NCBI RefSeq assembly: GCF_016595215.1
Contig: NZ_JAENHK010000008.1
Location: 1-64,000 of the forward strand
From: Chryseobacterium paridis
GTDB taxonomy: Bacteria > Bacteroidota > Bacteroidia > Flavobacteriales > Weeksellaceae
DNA length: 64,000 nucleotides
Direction: 5' to 3'
Positions 32,572-40,012 of this stretch are shown here, one piece after another. Position numbers and translations under genes: made by a program. Each line of letters opens with the position of its first letter. The stretch's first letter is position 1. The notes under the pieces were generated by a model. That model saw nothing but the letters and a program-made list of their open reading frames with translations, was not told the DNA's origin and searched no databases.

Positions 32572-33189
32572 ATGAAAAAACTATCTTTCCTGTTAATTTG
32601 TTTCGCTGTTTGGACAAATGCTCAAAAACTGACATCAAATGAGCTGGCTATAATCAATCAAGGGGACATCGATTCTGCGTTACCCATTTACCAGACAACA
32701 GACTTAACTCAACATCAAACATTACTTAACCTTTCTTCCGAAATTGATCCGGTTGATCCCAATACGATTACATTGGTTAAAAGAATGAAAGAGTCACTTC
32801 TGGCCACAGATGGAGGAGTAGGAATTGCCGCCCCACAGGTTGGAATTAACAGGAAGATCATCTGGGTGGAGCGTTTTGATAAGAAAGATAATCCTTTGGA
32901 ATATTTCATCAATCCGGTGATTGTATGGAGATCAGAATTACAGAATCTCGGACCTGAAGGCGATTTATCAATTCCTGAATTTCGGGATCAGTTTTATAGA
33001 AGTAAAGTGATTCAATTAGAATATGTAGATCTGAAAGGTCAAAAGTATTCAGAAATTGTAGAGGGTTTTACAGCGGTTATTTTCCAACATGAAATTGACC
33101 ATTTATTTGGGATATTAATATCAGATAAAAAGGAAAAAGAAAAGAATAATTCTTATTTGAAAGTAGATGCTTTTCAAAAAGTAAAATAA
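32572..33189 (+). CDS. exported peptide deformylase-like protein with Cys-to-Asp change
   Basis: The 205-residue protein is a peptide deformylase by its motifs: GVGIAAPQVG (motif 1) and QHEIDHLFG (motif 3, HExxH). Motif 2 is EGDLS instead of EGCLS, so the Cys that ligates the metal in known deformylases is replaced by Asp (near residue 127). It also begins with a signal peptide, MKKLSFLLICFAVWTNAQ, so it should leave the cytoplasm, where formyl-Met proteins are made. Housekeeping Def is normally cytoplasmic and would lie elsewhere. It may be a metal-dependent hydrolase with another role, or act on formylated peptides outside. It has a terminator downstream and is monocistronic. Confidence 0.85.
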   Translation: MKKLSFLLICFAVWTNAQKLTSNELAIINQGDIDSALPIYQTTDLTQHQTLLNLSSEIDPVDPNTITLVKRMKESLLATDGGVGIAAPQVGINRKIIWVERFDKKDNPLEYFINPVIVWRSELQNLGPEGDLSIPEFRDQFYRSKVIQLEYVDLKGQKYSEIVEGFTAVIFQHEIDHLFGILISDKKEKEKNNSYLKVDAFQKVK

Positions 33190-33227
33190 TAAAAATGGCT
33201 GCCTATTATAGACAGCCATTTTTATTA
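33188..33227. terminator. bidirectional terminator between the deformylase-like and ohrR-like genes
   Basis: AAAAATGGCTG and CAGCCATTTTT are perfect complements around an 11-nt loop, with A and T runs outside. Confidence 0.85.
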
Positions 33228-33241
33228 TTGATTTATCAATA

Positions 33242-33676
33242 TTATTTTTCGATTTTACTTAAAATTTTATTGATAGAGTTTTTAAGTTCCAATAGATCTT
33301 CTGGTAGAACATCTATTTTCTTCATAATTTTATCAGGAACGCTACATGCATTTTCCTTCAGCATTTTCCCTTTTTCTGTCAGAAATACCTGTACCACTCT
33401 TTCATCCTCTTTTTTTCGGTTTCTTGAAATAAATCCTTTAGTTTCAAGCCTTTTCAGCAAAGGAGTTAGCGTACCACTATCGAGAAGAAGCCTTTCTCCT
33501 ATATGTGTAACGGGAAGACCATCTTGTTCCCAAAGCACCATCATTACAAGATATTGAGGATAGGTAATATCCAGTTCATCCAGAAAAGGGCGATATAGGC
33601 CTGTAATCTCTTTTGCTATCGCATACAGTGGGAAGCAAATCTGATTTTCCAATTTTAAAGGTTCTGAGTTTTCCAT
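33242..33676 (-). CDS. OhrR-type MarR-family regulator
   Basis: The 144-residue protein matches the OhrR group of MarR regulators. LENQICFPLYAIAKEITGLY carries the reactive Cys (Cys14) at the place of the peroxide-sensing Cys of OhrR. FLDELDITYPQYLVMMVLWE follows, then HIGERLLLDSGTLTPLLKRL as the recognition helix, then the wing with RKKEDERVVQVFL. OhrR normally represses ohr, the organic hydroperoxide resistance gene, but no ohr gene is here. Instead it is 29 nt downstream of a nitroreductase gene and co-transcribed. A perfect ATTGTGCACAAT palindrome before the nitroreductase is the likely operator. Organic peroxides or quinone-like electrophiles may be the inducer. Confidence 0.85.
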   Translation of the reverse strand: MENSEPLKLENQICFPLYAIAKEITGLYRPFLDELDITYPQYLVMMVLWEQDGLPVTHIGERLLLDSGTLTPLLKRLETKGFISRNRKKEDERVVQVFLTEKGKMLKENACSVPDKIMKKIDVLPEDLLELKNSINKILSKIEK

Positions 33677-33705
33677 GATAATTAAAATGGGGAAGTTCGG
33701 AATTT

Positions 33706-34338
33706 TTATTTATTAATAATAAATTCTTCCATAGGGATACGTACCTTTTTCATGGAAGATAACCAGTCTTTTTGTTCATCCCGATATCCGAGATACAAAA
33801 GAGTAACACTTTTTAATCCTAATTCTTTCAAGCCAAGAATTTCATCTACTACTTCATTACTAAATCCTTCTGCAGGAGTACTGTCAATTTTTAATTCTGC
33901 AGCCTGTGCCAGAGCCAATCCTAAAGAAATATAAGTCTGACGTGCAGTATGTTGAAAATGTTCTTCAGGAGTTTGAGCATTGTATATAGTTTTCAATTGA
34001 TCAGTATAGCTATTGAAACGTCCTCTTGGCAGATCCCTTACATCAGTATGCAGATCATAAACCTGATCTATTTTTTCGGTGGAGTAGCTATCCCATGCAG
34101 CAAATACCAAAACATGGGAAGAATCTCTCATTACCTCAGGGTTTAATGCTCCCTGAACCATTTTTTCTTTCAGTTCCTGATTCTCCACAACAATAATACG
34201 GAAAGGTTGTAAACCAGATGAAGTGGGAGCTAATCTCGCTGCTTCTAAAATTGTATTTAAATCTTTTTCAGATACTTTTTTGGATGGATCATATGCTTTT
34301 ACCGCATGTCTCCAGTTTAAATTTTCTATTAATGACAT
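33706..34338 (-). CDS. NAD(P)H-dependent nitroreductase-family oxidoreductase
   Basis: The 210-residue flavoprotein is of the NfsB/nitroreductase family. RHAVKAYDPSKKVSEKDL starts the fold. EAARLAPTSSGLQPFRIIVV is the FMN-binding region and VLVFAAWDSYS follows. Near the C-terminus are ALAQAAELKIDSTPAEGF and LLYLGYRDEQKDWL. Such enzymes reduce nitroaromatics and quinones using FMN and NAD(P)H. The gene precedes the OhrR-type regulator and shares its operator-bearing promoter, so it is probably induced by oxidants or electrophiles. Confidence 0.92.
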   Translation of the reverse strand: MSLIENLNWRHAVKAYDPSKKVSEKDLNTILEAARLAPTSSGLQPFRIIVVENQELKEKMVQGALNPEVMRDSSHVLVFAAWDSYSTEKIDQVYDLHTDVRDLPRGRFNSYTDQLKTIYNAQTPEEHFQHTARQTYISLGLALAQAAELKIDSTPAEGFSNEVVDEILGLKELGLKSVTLLYLGYRDEQKDWLSSMKKVRIPMEEFIINK

Positions 34339-34397
34339 TGTTCTACTTTTTTAATGAAATAATTTCTATAATTAATTTTTCATCTTTTTACCTTGAC

Positions 34398-34427
34398 AAA
34401 GATAGGGTAAATTAAATTGTGCACAAT
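34398..34427 (-). promoter_or_regulatory. promoter and putative OhrR operator
   Basis: On the minus strand TATCTTTG (34405-34398) matches TAnnTTTG, and ATTGTGCACAAT at 34416-34427 is a perfect 12-bp palindrome just upstream, resembling the palindromes bound by MarR/OhrR-type repressors. The nitroreductase start is at 34338. Confidence 0.6.
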
Positions 34428-34473
34428 ATTATTTTAAAAGATTATATTTTATAATTTAATAGAGAGTGTCTAT

Positions 34474-34524
34474 AAACAATAAAACAACTAGAAAGTTGTT
34501 TTATTGTTTTTTTCTTTACCTTTG
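34474..34524 (+). promoter_or_regulatory. promoter of the MFS gene with a perfect 16-bp palindrome
   Basis: AAACAATAAAACAACT (34474-34489) and AGTTGTTTTATTGTTT (34494-34509) are perfect complements around AGAA. The right arm holds a -33 TTG (34496-34498), and TACCTTTG (34517-34524) is the -7 element at the right spacing. It lies in a divergent region, so an operator or 5' RNA control is more likely than a terminator. Confidence 0.6.
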
Positions 34525-34550
34525 CACCACTTACATTTAGAAAGAAAACC

Positions 34551-35765
34551 ATGGATAATCATTGGAAAAGAAGATTTATATTTTTATGGACGGGACAGTT
34601 TTTTTCATTGATCAGCAGCTCTGCCGTGGGCTTTGCAATCATCATTTGGCTAAGTTTACAAACGGGATCAGCAGAGGTATTGGCTTATGCGGCCATTGCT
34701 GGTTTACTTCCTCAGGCTTTAATCGGGCCTTTTGCAGGAGTTTATGTAGATAGGTGGGATCGGAAGAAAACGATGATTTTCGCTGATGGTTTTGTTGCCT
34801 TCTGTACATTGGTTATGTCCATTAGTTTTTACTTAGGCTATGAGAACTTGCAATTGGTTTACATTATACTTGGATTACGTTCTGTTGGATCAGCATTTCA
34901 TATGCCTGCAATGCAGGCTACCATTCCTCTTTTGGCACCAAGGTCGGAGCTATTGCGTATTGCCGGAATCAACCAGATTATAAAATCAGTTTCCAATATT
35001 GCTGGTCCTGCACTTGGAGCATTAGCTGTAGGTTTGCTATCTATCGGAAATGTATTGTTATTAGATATTGCAGGAGCTGCATTGGCTATTTCTTCATTAC
35101 TTTTCATATCAATTCCCTCTCCTCAAAAGGAGCATACACGTACATCGGACGTATTTCAGGTATGGAAAGACATGAAAGGAGGTTTTCATGAAGTAATCAA
35201 AAATAAGGGATTAACTTATCTCTTTTTGTATTCTATAATTGCCGGTTTTTGTATTATGCCTATTTCTGTTTTATTTCCATTAATGACAATTGAACACTTT
35301 CATGGAGGAAAATTCGAAATGAGTATTGTAGAAACAACCTGGGGTATTGGTGCATTAGTGGGTGGTGGAATGCTGGGGATATGGAAACCGTCCATTCGTA
35401 AAGTAGTTATTGTTAATCTATCTCATATTTTAATTGGAATCGCATTTCTTTGGTCTGGATTACTATCCCCCGGAAGTTTCGTGTTTTTTGTTTTGTTAAC
35501 AGGGCTAGGGGGTATTGCTGCTTCTTTTTATAGTGCCGGTTTTACAGCGATTGTACAGGAAGAGGTGCATTCAAGTCTTCTGGGGCGTGTATTTTCAATG
35601 TATTTTAGTATAGAAGTTTTACCGACTGTGGTAGGCCTTATATGTACAGGATTTGTTGCAGATTCGATAGGTGTAAATGTGACTTTTGTTATTCTTGGAT
35701 CGATTATTTTTCTGGTAGGAATTGTTTCCTTTATGACTCCTTCTTTAATGAATTTAAAAAAATAA
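34551..35765 (+). CDS. MFS transporter (enterobactin exporter/MdtG-like, DHA3-type)
   Basis: The 404-residue transporter has about 10-12 membrane spans. It starts RRFIFLWTGQFFSLISSSAV, a typical opening of DHA3/EntS-like exporters. The cytoplasmic loop GVYVDRWDRKKTMIFADGF is the MFS signature A, and MPAMQATIPLLAPRSELLRI follows. It may export drugs, macrolide-like compounds or siderophores; the substrate is unknown. The promoter has a long perfect palindrome. The gene is divergent from the nitroreductase and 82 nt before an SDR gene. Confidence 0.88.
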   Translation: MDNHWKRRFIFLWTGQFFSLISSSAVGFAIIIWLSLQTGSAEVLAYAAIAGLLPQALIGPFAGVYVDRWDRKKTMIFADGFVAFCTLVMSISFYLGYENLQLVYIILGLRSVGSAFHMPAMQATIPLLAPRSELLRIAGINQIIKSVSNIAGPALGALAVGLLSIGNVLLLDIAGAALAISSLLFISIPSPQKEHTRTSDVFQVWKDMKGGFHEVIKNKGLTYLFLYSIIAGFCIMPISVLFPLMTIEHFHGGKFEMSIVETTWGIGALVGGGMLGIWKPSIRKVVIVNLSHILIGIAFLWSGLLSPGSFVFFVLLTGLGGIAASFYSAGFTAIVQEEVHSSLLGRVFSMYFSIEVLPTVVGLICTGFVADSIGVNVTFVILGSIIFLVGIVSFMTPSLMNLKK

Positions 35766-35847
35766 AATGAGCAAAACTCCACAAGTTTCGGATTTCTAAA
35801 GACAGACGATATTTCAATCTTTGCTTTAGAATTTTAAACAAAATATA

Positions 35848-36600
35848 ATGCAAAGATTTAAAAACAAATTCGCCTTGATCACAGGCGGAACTAACGGAAT
35901 GGGTTATGCTGTAGCTCAGCAGTTTATTGAAGAAGGTGGAAGTGCAATTATTACCGGAAGAAGTAAGAAAACCGTAGATAGAGCGGTAGAAAATTTAGGT
36001 GAGAAGGCTTTTGGAATTGTTTCTGATGCTGGAAGCATGAAGGATCTGATGAATCTGGAGAATCAAGTGAGAAAATATACAGATACGATTGATCTGATTT
36101 TTGCCAATGCAGGGTATGGGAAATTTATGCCTATTGAAAATGTAGGCGAAAATGATTTTGAAGAACTTTTCAATGTATTGGTAAGAGGTCCCTTTTTTAC
36201 CGTTCAGCAGATTTTACCATTAATGAAAAAAGGGAGTTCAGCTATTTTTAACACCTCAGTGGCTACTGAGATCACAATGCCTAATTTTTCTATCTATTCA
36301 GCAGCAAAATCAGCGGTGCAGTCTTTTATTAAAACCTTTGCAACTGAATTACTGGAAAGAGGAATTCGGGTAAATGGGGTGAGTCCGGGACATATCAAGA
36401 CCAATATTTTTAATAATACTGGATTGAACAAAGAACAGATTGAGGAAGCTATCCAAAATATTATTCCAACGATACCTTTTAAAAGACAAGGCGAGCCATC
36501 CGAAATAGCAAATACGGTACTTTTCCTTGCATCAGAAGAAGCATCTTATATTCATGGAGCAGAAATAAAAGTAGATGCAGCTATATCTGTGATAAGATAA
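35848..36600 (+). CDS. SDR-family oxidoreductase
   Basis: A 250-residue short-chain dehydrogenase: FALITGGTNGMGYAVAQQF (TGxxxGxG), FANAGYGKF (NAG), an SNFxIYSAAKSAVQSF-like segment with the YxxxK, and RVNGVSPGHIKTNIF. GEPSEIANTVLFLASEEASYIHG and the end GAEIKVDAAIS match the glucose/3-oxoacyl dehydrogenase-like group. Substrate unknown. It is close to the MFS gene and on the same strand, but promoter-like sequence (CAATCTTTGC, near 35815) lies between them. Confidence 0.92.
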   Translation: MQRFKNKFALITGGTNGMGYAVAQQFIEEGGSAIITGRSKKTVDRAVENLGEKAFGIVSDAGSMKDLMNLENQVRKYTDTIDLIFANAGYGKFMPIENVGENDFEELFNVLVRGPFFTVQQILPLMKKGSSAIFNTSVATEITMPNFSIYSAAKSAVQSFIKTFATELLERGIRVNGVSPGHIKTNIFNNTGLNKEQIEEAIQNIIPTIPFKRQGEPSEIANTVLFLASEEASYIHGAEIKVDAAISVIR

Positions 36601-36627
36601 ATAGCAAGGTGAATGATATTCTAAGAA

Positions 36628-36936
36628 TTATTTACTATCTGTAATCTGCTTAATCATATTGGTATTGTTCTCAATACCGATGTTAAATGTTTTTCCTTTT
36701 TTAAAACTTTGATTCAGTTTTTCCAATAGGGATTTATAATCGGAGTCTTTTTTTGATACATAAAAAACCTGTGCACTGATTCCAATGGATACACGCAGAA
36801 GGTCTTTGGGGTGGTCGGGGTCATCAGCAATATTACTGATTGTTGCATTTTTATACCATGTTAGATTTTGGGTACCTGAGCTACCTGAGCAAGATGTTAT
36901 CATAAAAAGGAATAATATAAAGGTCCATGCTTTCAT
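36628..36936 (-). CDS. small lipoprotein resembling the protein-glutaminase propeptide
   Basis: The 102-residue protein has a lipobox (MITSC, Cys16) and a short body. That body aligns with the propeptide of the neighbouring protein-glutaminase. LRVSIGISAQVFYVSK matches FKVSFILSAQFYEIK, and FNIGIENNTNMIKQI matches IHIFLKGNTNEIGKV, with similar spacing and length in between. In protein-glutaminase the propeptide covers the active site as an inhibitor. A membrane-anchored stand-alone copy could protect periplasmic proteins, or fold or inhibit the enzyme. The gene lies 75 nt downstream of the glutaminase gene, on the same strand, behind a terminator, so it should have its own promoter. The function is inference from resemblance. 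Confidence 0.75.
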   Translation of the reverse strand: MKAWTFILFLFMITSCSGSSGTQNLTWYKNATISNIADDPDHPKDLLRVSIGISAQVFYVSKKDSDYKSLLEKLNQSFKKGKTFNIGIENNTNMIKQITDSK

Positions 36937-36954
36937 AAAAGTATACGATTGAAT

Positions 36955-36994
36955 AAACAGCTCCTGTCAATTTATATAATAACAGGAGCTGTTT
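36955..36994 (-). terminator. terminator after protein-glutaminase
   Basis: AAACAGCTCCTGT (36955-36967) and ACAGGAGCTGTTT (36982-36994) are perfect complements. On the minus strand it follows the glutaminase stop by 17 nt. Confidence 0.75.
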
Positions 36995-37011
36995 GAAATT
37001 ATAATTTTTAA

Positions 37012-37977
37012 TTAGAATCCACAGCTAGATACATCTGGTGCTGGGGTAGGAGAGCAACCAGAAAGTGATGAGAACTTAGTCAGTACACAATTGGTGTTGA
37101 TTAAGTTGTTATCATATAGATAAGAATTACTAGGACTTCTATAATACACATTTCCTGCAGTATTGGTATAAGAAGAAACTGATGCACTTCCACATGAAGT
37201 ATTGATACATGCATTTCTCCATGCAGTATCGGTTACCGGACCACTTGAGAATAATGAAGGGTCGATAATTCTTTTTTCAGTCACTCCTGACGCATTTTTA
37301 TAGCTTACTAATATAGCTACATGGTAATTCCATGAAACACAACAAGTACCTGTAGTAGCTCTTAAGTTACCATATACAAACTGCTTTTCACAATCGTATC
37401 CATTATTCATCAGAATTTGTCTCATTTTGTGAGCTCTTGCATAGCATCCATCTACCGGATATCTGAACGTGATACAAGGTGATGAAGCAGTAGAAGTTCC
37501 ACAAGACTGATTCTTGATTTGGTTAAATAAGCTATTTAAAGTAGCAACATCTGGAATTACGCTTGCTAATTTATTAGTTTGTCCTCCTCTTACTTCTTTT
37601 GTTAAAATAGATTTGAAATACCTTGTATCTTCAAGGCTTACAGATTCTACTTTCCCAATCTCATTGGTATTACCTTTTAGGAAAATATGAATTGGCGTTT
37701 CATTTTTTACAGCCTCTCTGATCATACCAATATATTCGGCATTTTCTTTACCCGATTTTATTTCATAAAACTGAGCACTCAAGATAAATGAAACTTTGAA
37801 TATTCCGTTTTCTTCCTCTATCCCTACCGGAACACTCTTTCCAAAGTCTTTTAAAGAAACATTCTTTAAGGTTGTCTTTTCTTGTCCGTTTACCTCCTGG
37901 CTGTCTTTAGAATCCGAGCAGGCATTAAATGATAAGATGGTCACAAAGGCCATCATTGATAAAAAAAAGTTTTTCAT
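37012..37977 (-). CDS. protein-glutaminase precursor (protein glutamine deamidase)
   Basis: The 321-residue precursor encodes a secreted enzyme that deamidates glutamine side chains in proteins (EC 3.5.1.44). The mature part begins at Leu137 (LASVIPDVATLNSLFNQIKN) and is 185 residues, the length of the Chryseobacterium proteolyticum enzyme, which it closely resembles from memory. The catalytic triad is Cys178 (VDGCYARAHKM), His219 (NYHVAILVS) and Asp239 (IIDPSLFSS), equal to Cys42, His83 and Asp103 of the mature enzyme. Residues about 21-136 form the inhibitory propeptide. The signal peptide ends in FNAC (Cys20), a lipobox-like sequence, which is notable for a secreted enzyme. Upstream are overlapping palindromes, one of TGTGA-N6-TCACA form. 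Confidence 0.95.
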   Translation of the reverse strand: MKNFFLSMMAFVTILSFNACSDSKDSQEVNGQEKTTLKNVSLKDFGKSVPVGIEEENGIFKVSFILSAQFYEIKSGKENAEYIGMIREAVKNETPIHIFLKGNTNEIGKVESVSLEDTRYFKSILTKEVRGGQTNKLASVIPDVATLNSLFNQIKNQSCGTSTASSPCITFRYPVDGCYARAHKMRQILMNNGYDCEKQFVYGNLRATTGTCCVSWNYHVAILVSYKNASGVTEKRIIDPSLFSSGPVTDTAWRNACINTSCGSASVSSYTNTAGNVYYRSPSNSYLYDNNLINTNCVLTKFSSLSGCSPTPAPDVSSCGF

Positions 37978-38277
37978 AGTAATTGTAATTTGTGGTTTAA
38001 TAATAAGTCTTTTTTAAGTTATTTGTTTTTTATGTGAGTTACTTCACATTTTGGTGAAAATAAAATTAACAAAAAATTCAATATAGACAACTTATTTTTA
38101 CAAAAAAACGAATTTTTTGAAATTATTACATTGTTTTATATATTAAAAACTGTTATTTTATCATGTGATAGTAATAGTTTTGATACATTCATTGCCTATA
38201 TGAAATTTAAATATTTCATACTGAGATTGCTCATTCAAAAATGGAGAATGGGAGAAGTTGTAGATTATTTGTTGTTC
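37978..38277. other. upstream region of protein-glutaminase with CRP-like palindromes
   Basis: About 300 nt of AT-rich DNA. ATGTGAGTTACTTCACAT (38032-38049) fits TGTGA-N6-TCACA exactly, and TTCAC-N6-GTGAA (38043-38058) overlaps it. They lie 55-81 nt before the glutaminase start. No exact TAnnTTTG was found, and nothing else stands out toward 38277. Confidence 0.45.
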
Positions 38278-39315
38278 TTATTTCTTAACTAAACTGCTTT
38301 TTAATACAATATCTCTTATTAGTGTTTCAAAATAATAGTACGCATCACTTTTCTCGCTCATTTGATTTTCCAGGATAATAATACTTGTATCAGATTGGGG
38401 AATATATACATTTAAAGAAGCAAAACCATCTCCTAAACCAGTATGTCCGAAATAATTTATTCCATTAGCCTTGACGATCCGGATGGCATATCCATAACCC
38501 ATTTTACCTTTTCCAAAAACATCATGCTCTGACATTACAGAGGTTGTTGTCATCAATGCGTAGGTTTTCGGATTCAGAATTTTACCTTTATGAAGTGAAC
38601 TATTCCATATGGCCATATCTTTTACTGTTGAAATAACCCCATCAGCAGGCAGGTTCTCATCATCAATGAAAGATTTTTCTACAACTGTGAAACCGCTATC
38701 ATTACTCATATGACCAGAAACAAGATTTCGGAGGTTGGTTGGGGTATAGCAAAATGTATTTTTCATTTTGAGTTCCCTGAAGAGATCATTGGCTAATTCG
38801 GAATACTTTCTATGACTTGTATTTTCAATGATTTTTCCTAAAAGAATATTGGATAAATTACCATATTTAAAATCTGTACCCGGCTTAAAAGCCAAAGGTT
38901 TCTCAACATCTACAATTCCGTGGGTATGATTTAATAATTGATGGACAGTAACAGAGTCTGCCCAAGGCTGAGTTAAAGTGGGAAGGTATTTTTTGATAGG
39001 ATCCTGTAAGTTAACCTTTCCTTTTTCTACCTCTTTCAATAGTAAAACAGCAGTAACCTGTTTTGAATTGGACATGATTTCAAACTGGTCGTCTAATTTT
39101 AGAGGAACTCCCGTTTTAATATTAGCAACACCATATGCTTTGGAATACTTAACCTTACCATTTTGGGTCACTAAAATGACCCCATTGAATGTTCTGGGAT
39201 TCTTAATCTCAATTAAACTGTCAATCTTTTTTGTATAATCGTCTTTCTGTGCATAGATATTAGAATGCGAAAAGAATAATAGAAGGTAAAAAAAGAGTTG
39301 AGCAGCAGGTTTCAT
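38278..39315 (-). CDS. serine hydrolase of the class C beta-lactamase / penicillin-binding protein family
   Basis: The 345-residue protein has a signal peptide (MKPAAQLFFYLLLFFSHSNIYAQ) and a beta-lactamase-like domain. The SxxK motif is SNSK (Ser82, Lys85). GTDFKYGNLSN supplies the Tyr-x-Asn and YFGHTGLGDGF the HTG. NGVILVTQNGKVKYSKAYGVA is the typical entry. Such family members include esterases, D-aminopeptidases and peptidoglycan peptidases, and true beta-lactamase activity cannot be assumed. It should act in the periplasm. It stands alone, with about 96 nt before the next gene. Confidence 0.88.
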   Translation of the reverse strand: MKPAAQLFFYLLLFFSHSNIYAQKDDYTKKIDSLIEIKNPRTFNGVILVTQNGKVKYSKAYGVANIKTGVPLKLDDQFEIMSNSKQVTAVLLLKEVEKGKVNLQDPIKKYLPTLTQPWADSVTVHQLLNHTHGIVDVEKPLAFKPGTDFKYGNLSNILLGKIIENTSHRKYSELANDLFRELKMKNTFCYTPTNLRNLVSGHMSNDSGFTVVEKSFIDDENLPADGVISTVKDMAIWNSSLHKGKILNPKTYALMTTTSVMSEHDVFGKGKMGYGYAIRIVKANGINYFGHTGLGDGFASLNVYIPQSDTSIIILENQMSEKSDAYYYFETLIRDIVLKSSLVKK

Positions 39316-39411
39316 CAGGATTTTAATTTTAAGATTAAAGTTTATCTAAAATAGGTTGCCAAATAGTAGCACCAATATTCAAAAATAAATCTTAAAATTA
39401 GACAAATGAAA

Positions 39412-40002
39412 TTATTTTTTAAATTTTGAATCTTTGAAAGCTTTTATTACTTCTCTACCCAATTCATCATTAGTAAATACGACTGAAGCAGTAAAATCTT
39501 TATCTTTAAAAAGCTTATTATATTTTACCATATGCATGGTTTTAGTTTCAGAAATTTTAGTACTTAAAATAAATTTACTAAACTCAACTCCATCTATCAT
39601 TTCTTTTGATGTAACTGAGTCAATATTGGCATTAGGAAAATTCATTGATTGGGTTTGATAGGAAAGATCGTTGATTCCTTTAATTGCTTCATTATAATCA
39701 CCTTGAGTTTTGACATCATAATCTTGATTATTTAAAACAAATAGATTTTCATCATCACTTTTGAAAAGGATCGTATTTTTAATATCACTTAAAGCAAAAG
39801 CTGAATCGTGTAATTTATCCAATCTTTTTACACCTTTTTGAATCTGCTCCTTTTTGCTCTCTTCATCTAATTTTGAAAAACTACCAGGAACGATCATGGA
39901 AAAACCTATTGTTTTGTCCACAATTTTAGAATCCGATTTTTTTTCTTTTTCAGAACAACTAATTAAGAGAAGAGTAAATAAGAGAATAAGTATTTTATTC
40001 AT
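39412..40002 (-). CDS. lipoprotein of unknown function
   Basis: The 196-residue protein has a lipobox (LLLISC, Cys16) followed by a charged linker (SEKEKKSDSKIVDK). The body has no family I can name. It contains IGFSMIVPGSFSKLDEE, ENLFVLNNQDYDVKT and EFSKFILSTKISETKTMHM, a pattern of alternating strands and helices seen in small exported lipoproteins (PsbP/DUF1795-like). It begins 10 nt after the lipB stop on the same strand, so it is probably co-transcribed with lipB. No functional link to lipoylation is visible. Confidence 0.75.
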   Translation of the reverse strand: MNKILILLFTLLLISCSEKEKKSDSKIVDKTIGFSMIVPGSFSKLDEESKKEQIQKGVKRLDKLHDSAFALSDIKNTILFKSDDENLFVLNNQDYDVKTQGDYNEAIKGINDLSYQTQSMNFPNANIDSVTSKEMIDGVEFSKFILSTKISETKTMHMVKYNKLFKDKDFTASVVFTNDELGREVIKAFKDSKFKK

Positions 40003-40012
40003 AAAAATTGGA

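Noticed and set aside
33195..33557. Plus-strand 120-codon frame opposite the OhrR-type gene
   Set aside because: It starts inside the terminator and is low-complexity Ser/Phe/Leu; the minus-strand frame is a complete OhrR-type regulator.
34474..34509. Reading the 16-bp palindrome as an intrinsic terminator
   Set aside because: Both adjacent genes point away from it and a promoter follows it at the right spacing, so there is no transcript for it to end.
38278..39315. Antibiotic-resistance beta-lactamase
   Set aside because: The class C fold and SxxK are present, but many housekeeping hydrolases share them and nothing specific for antibiotic hydrolysis is visible.
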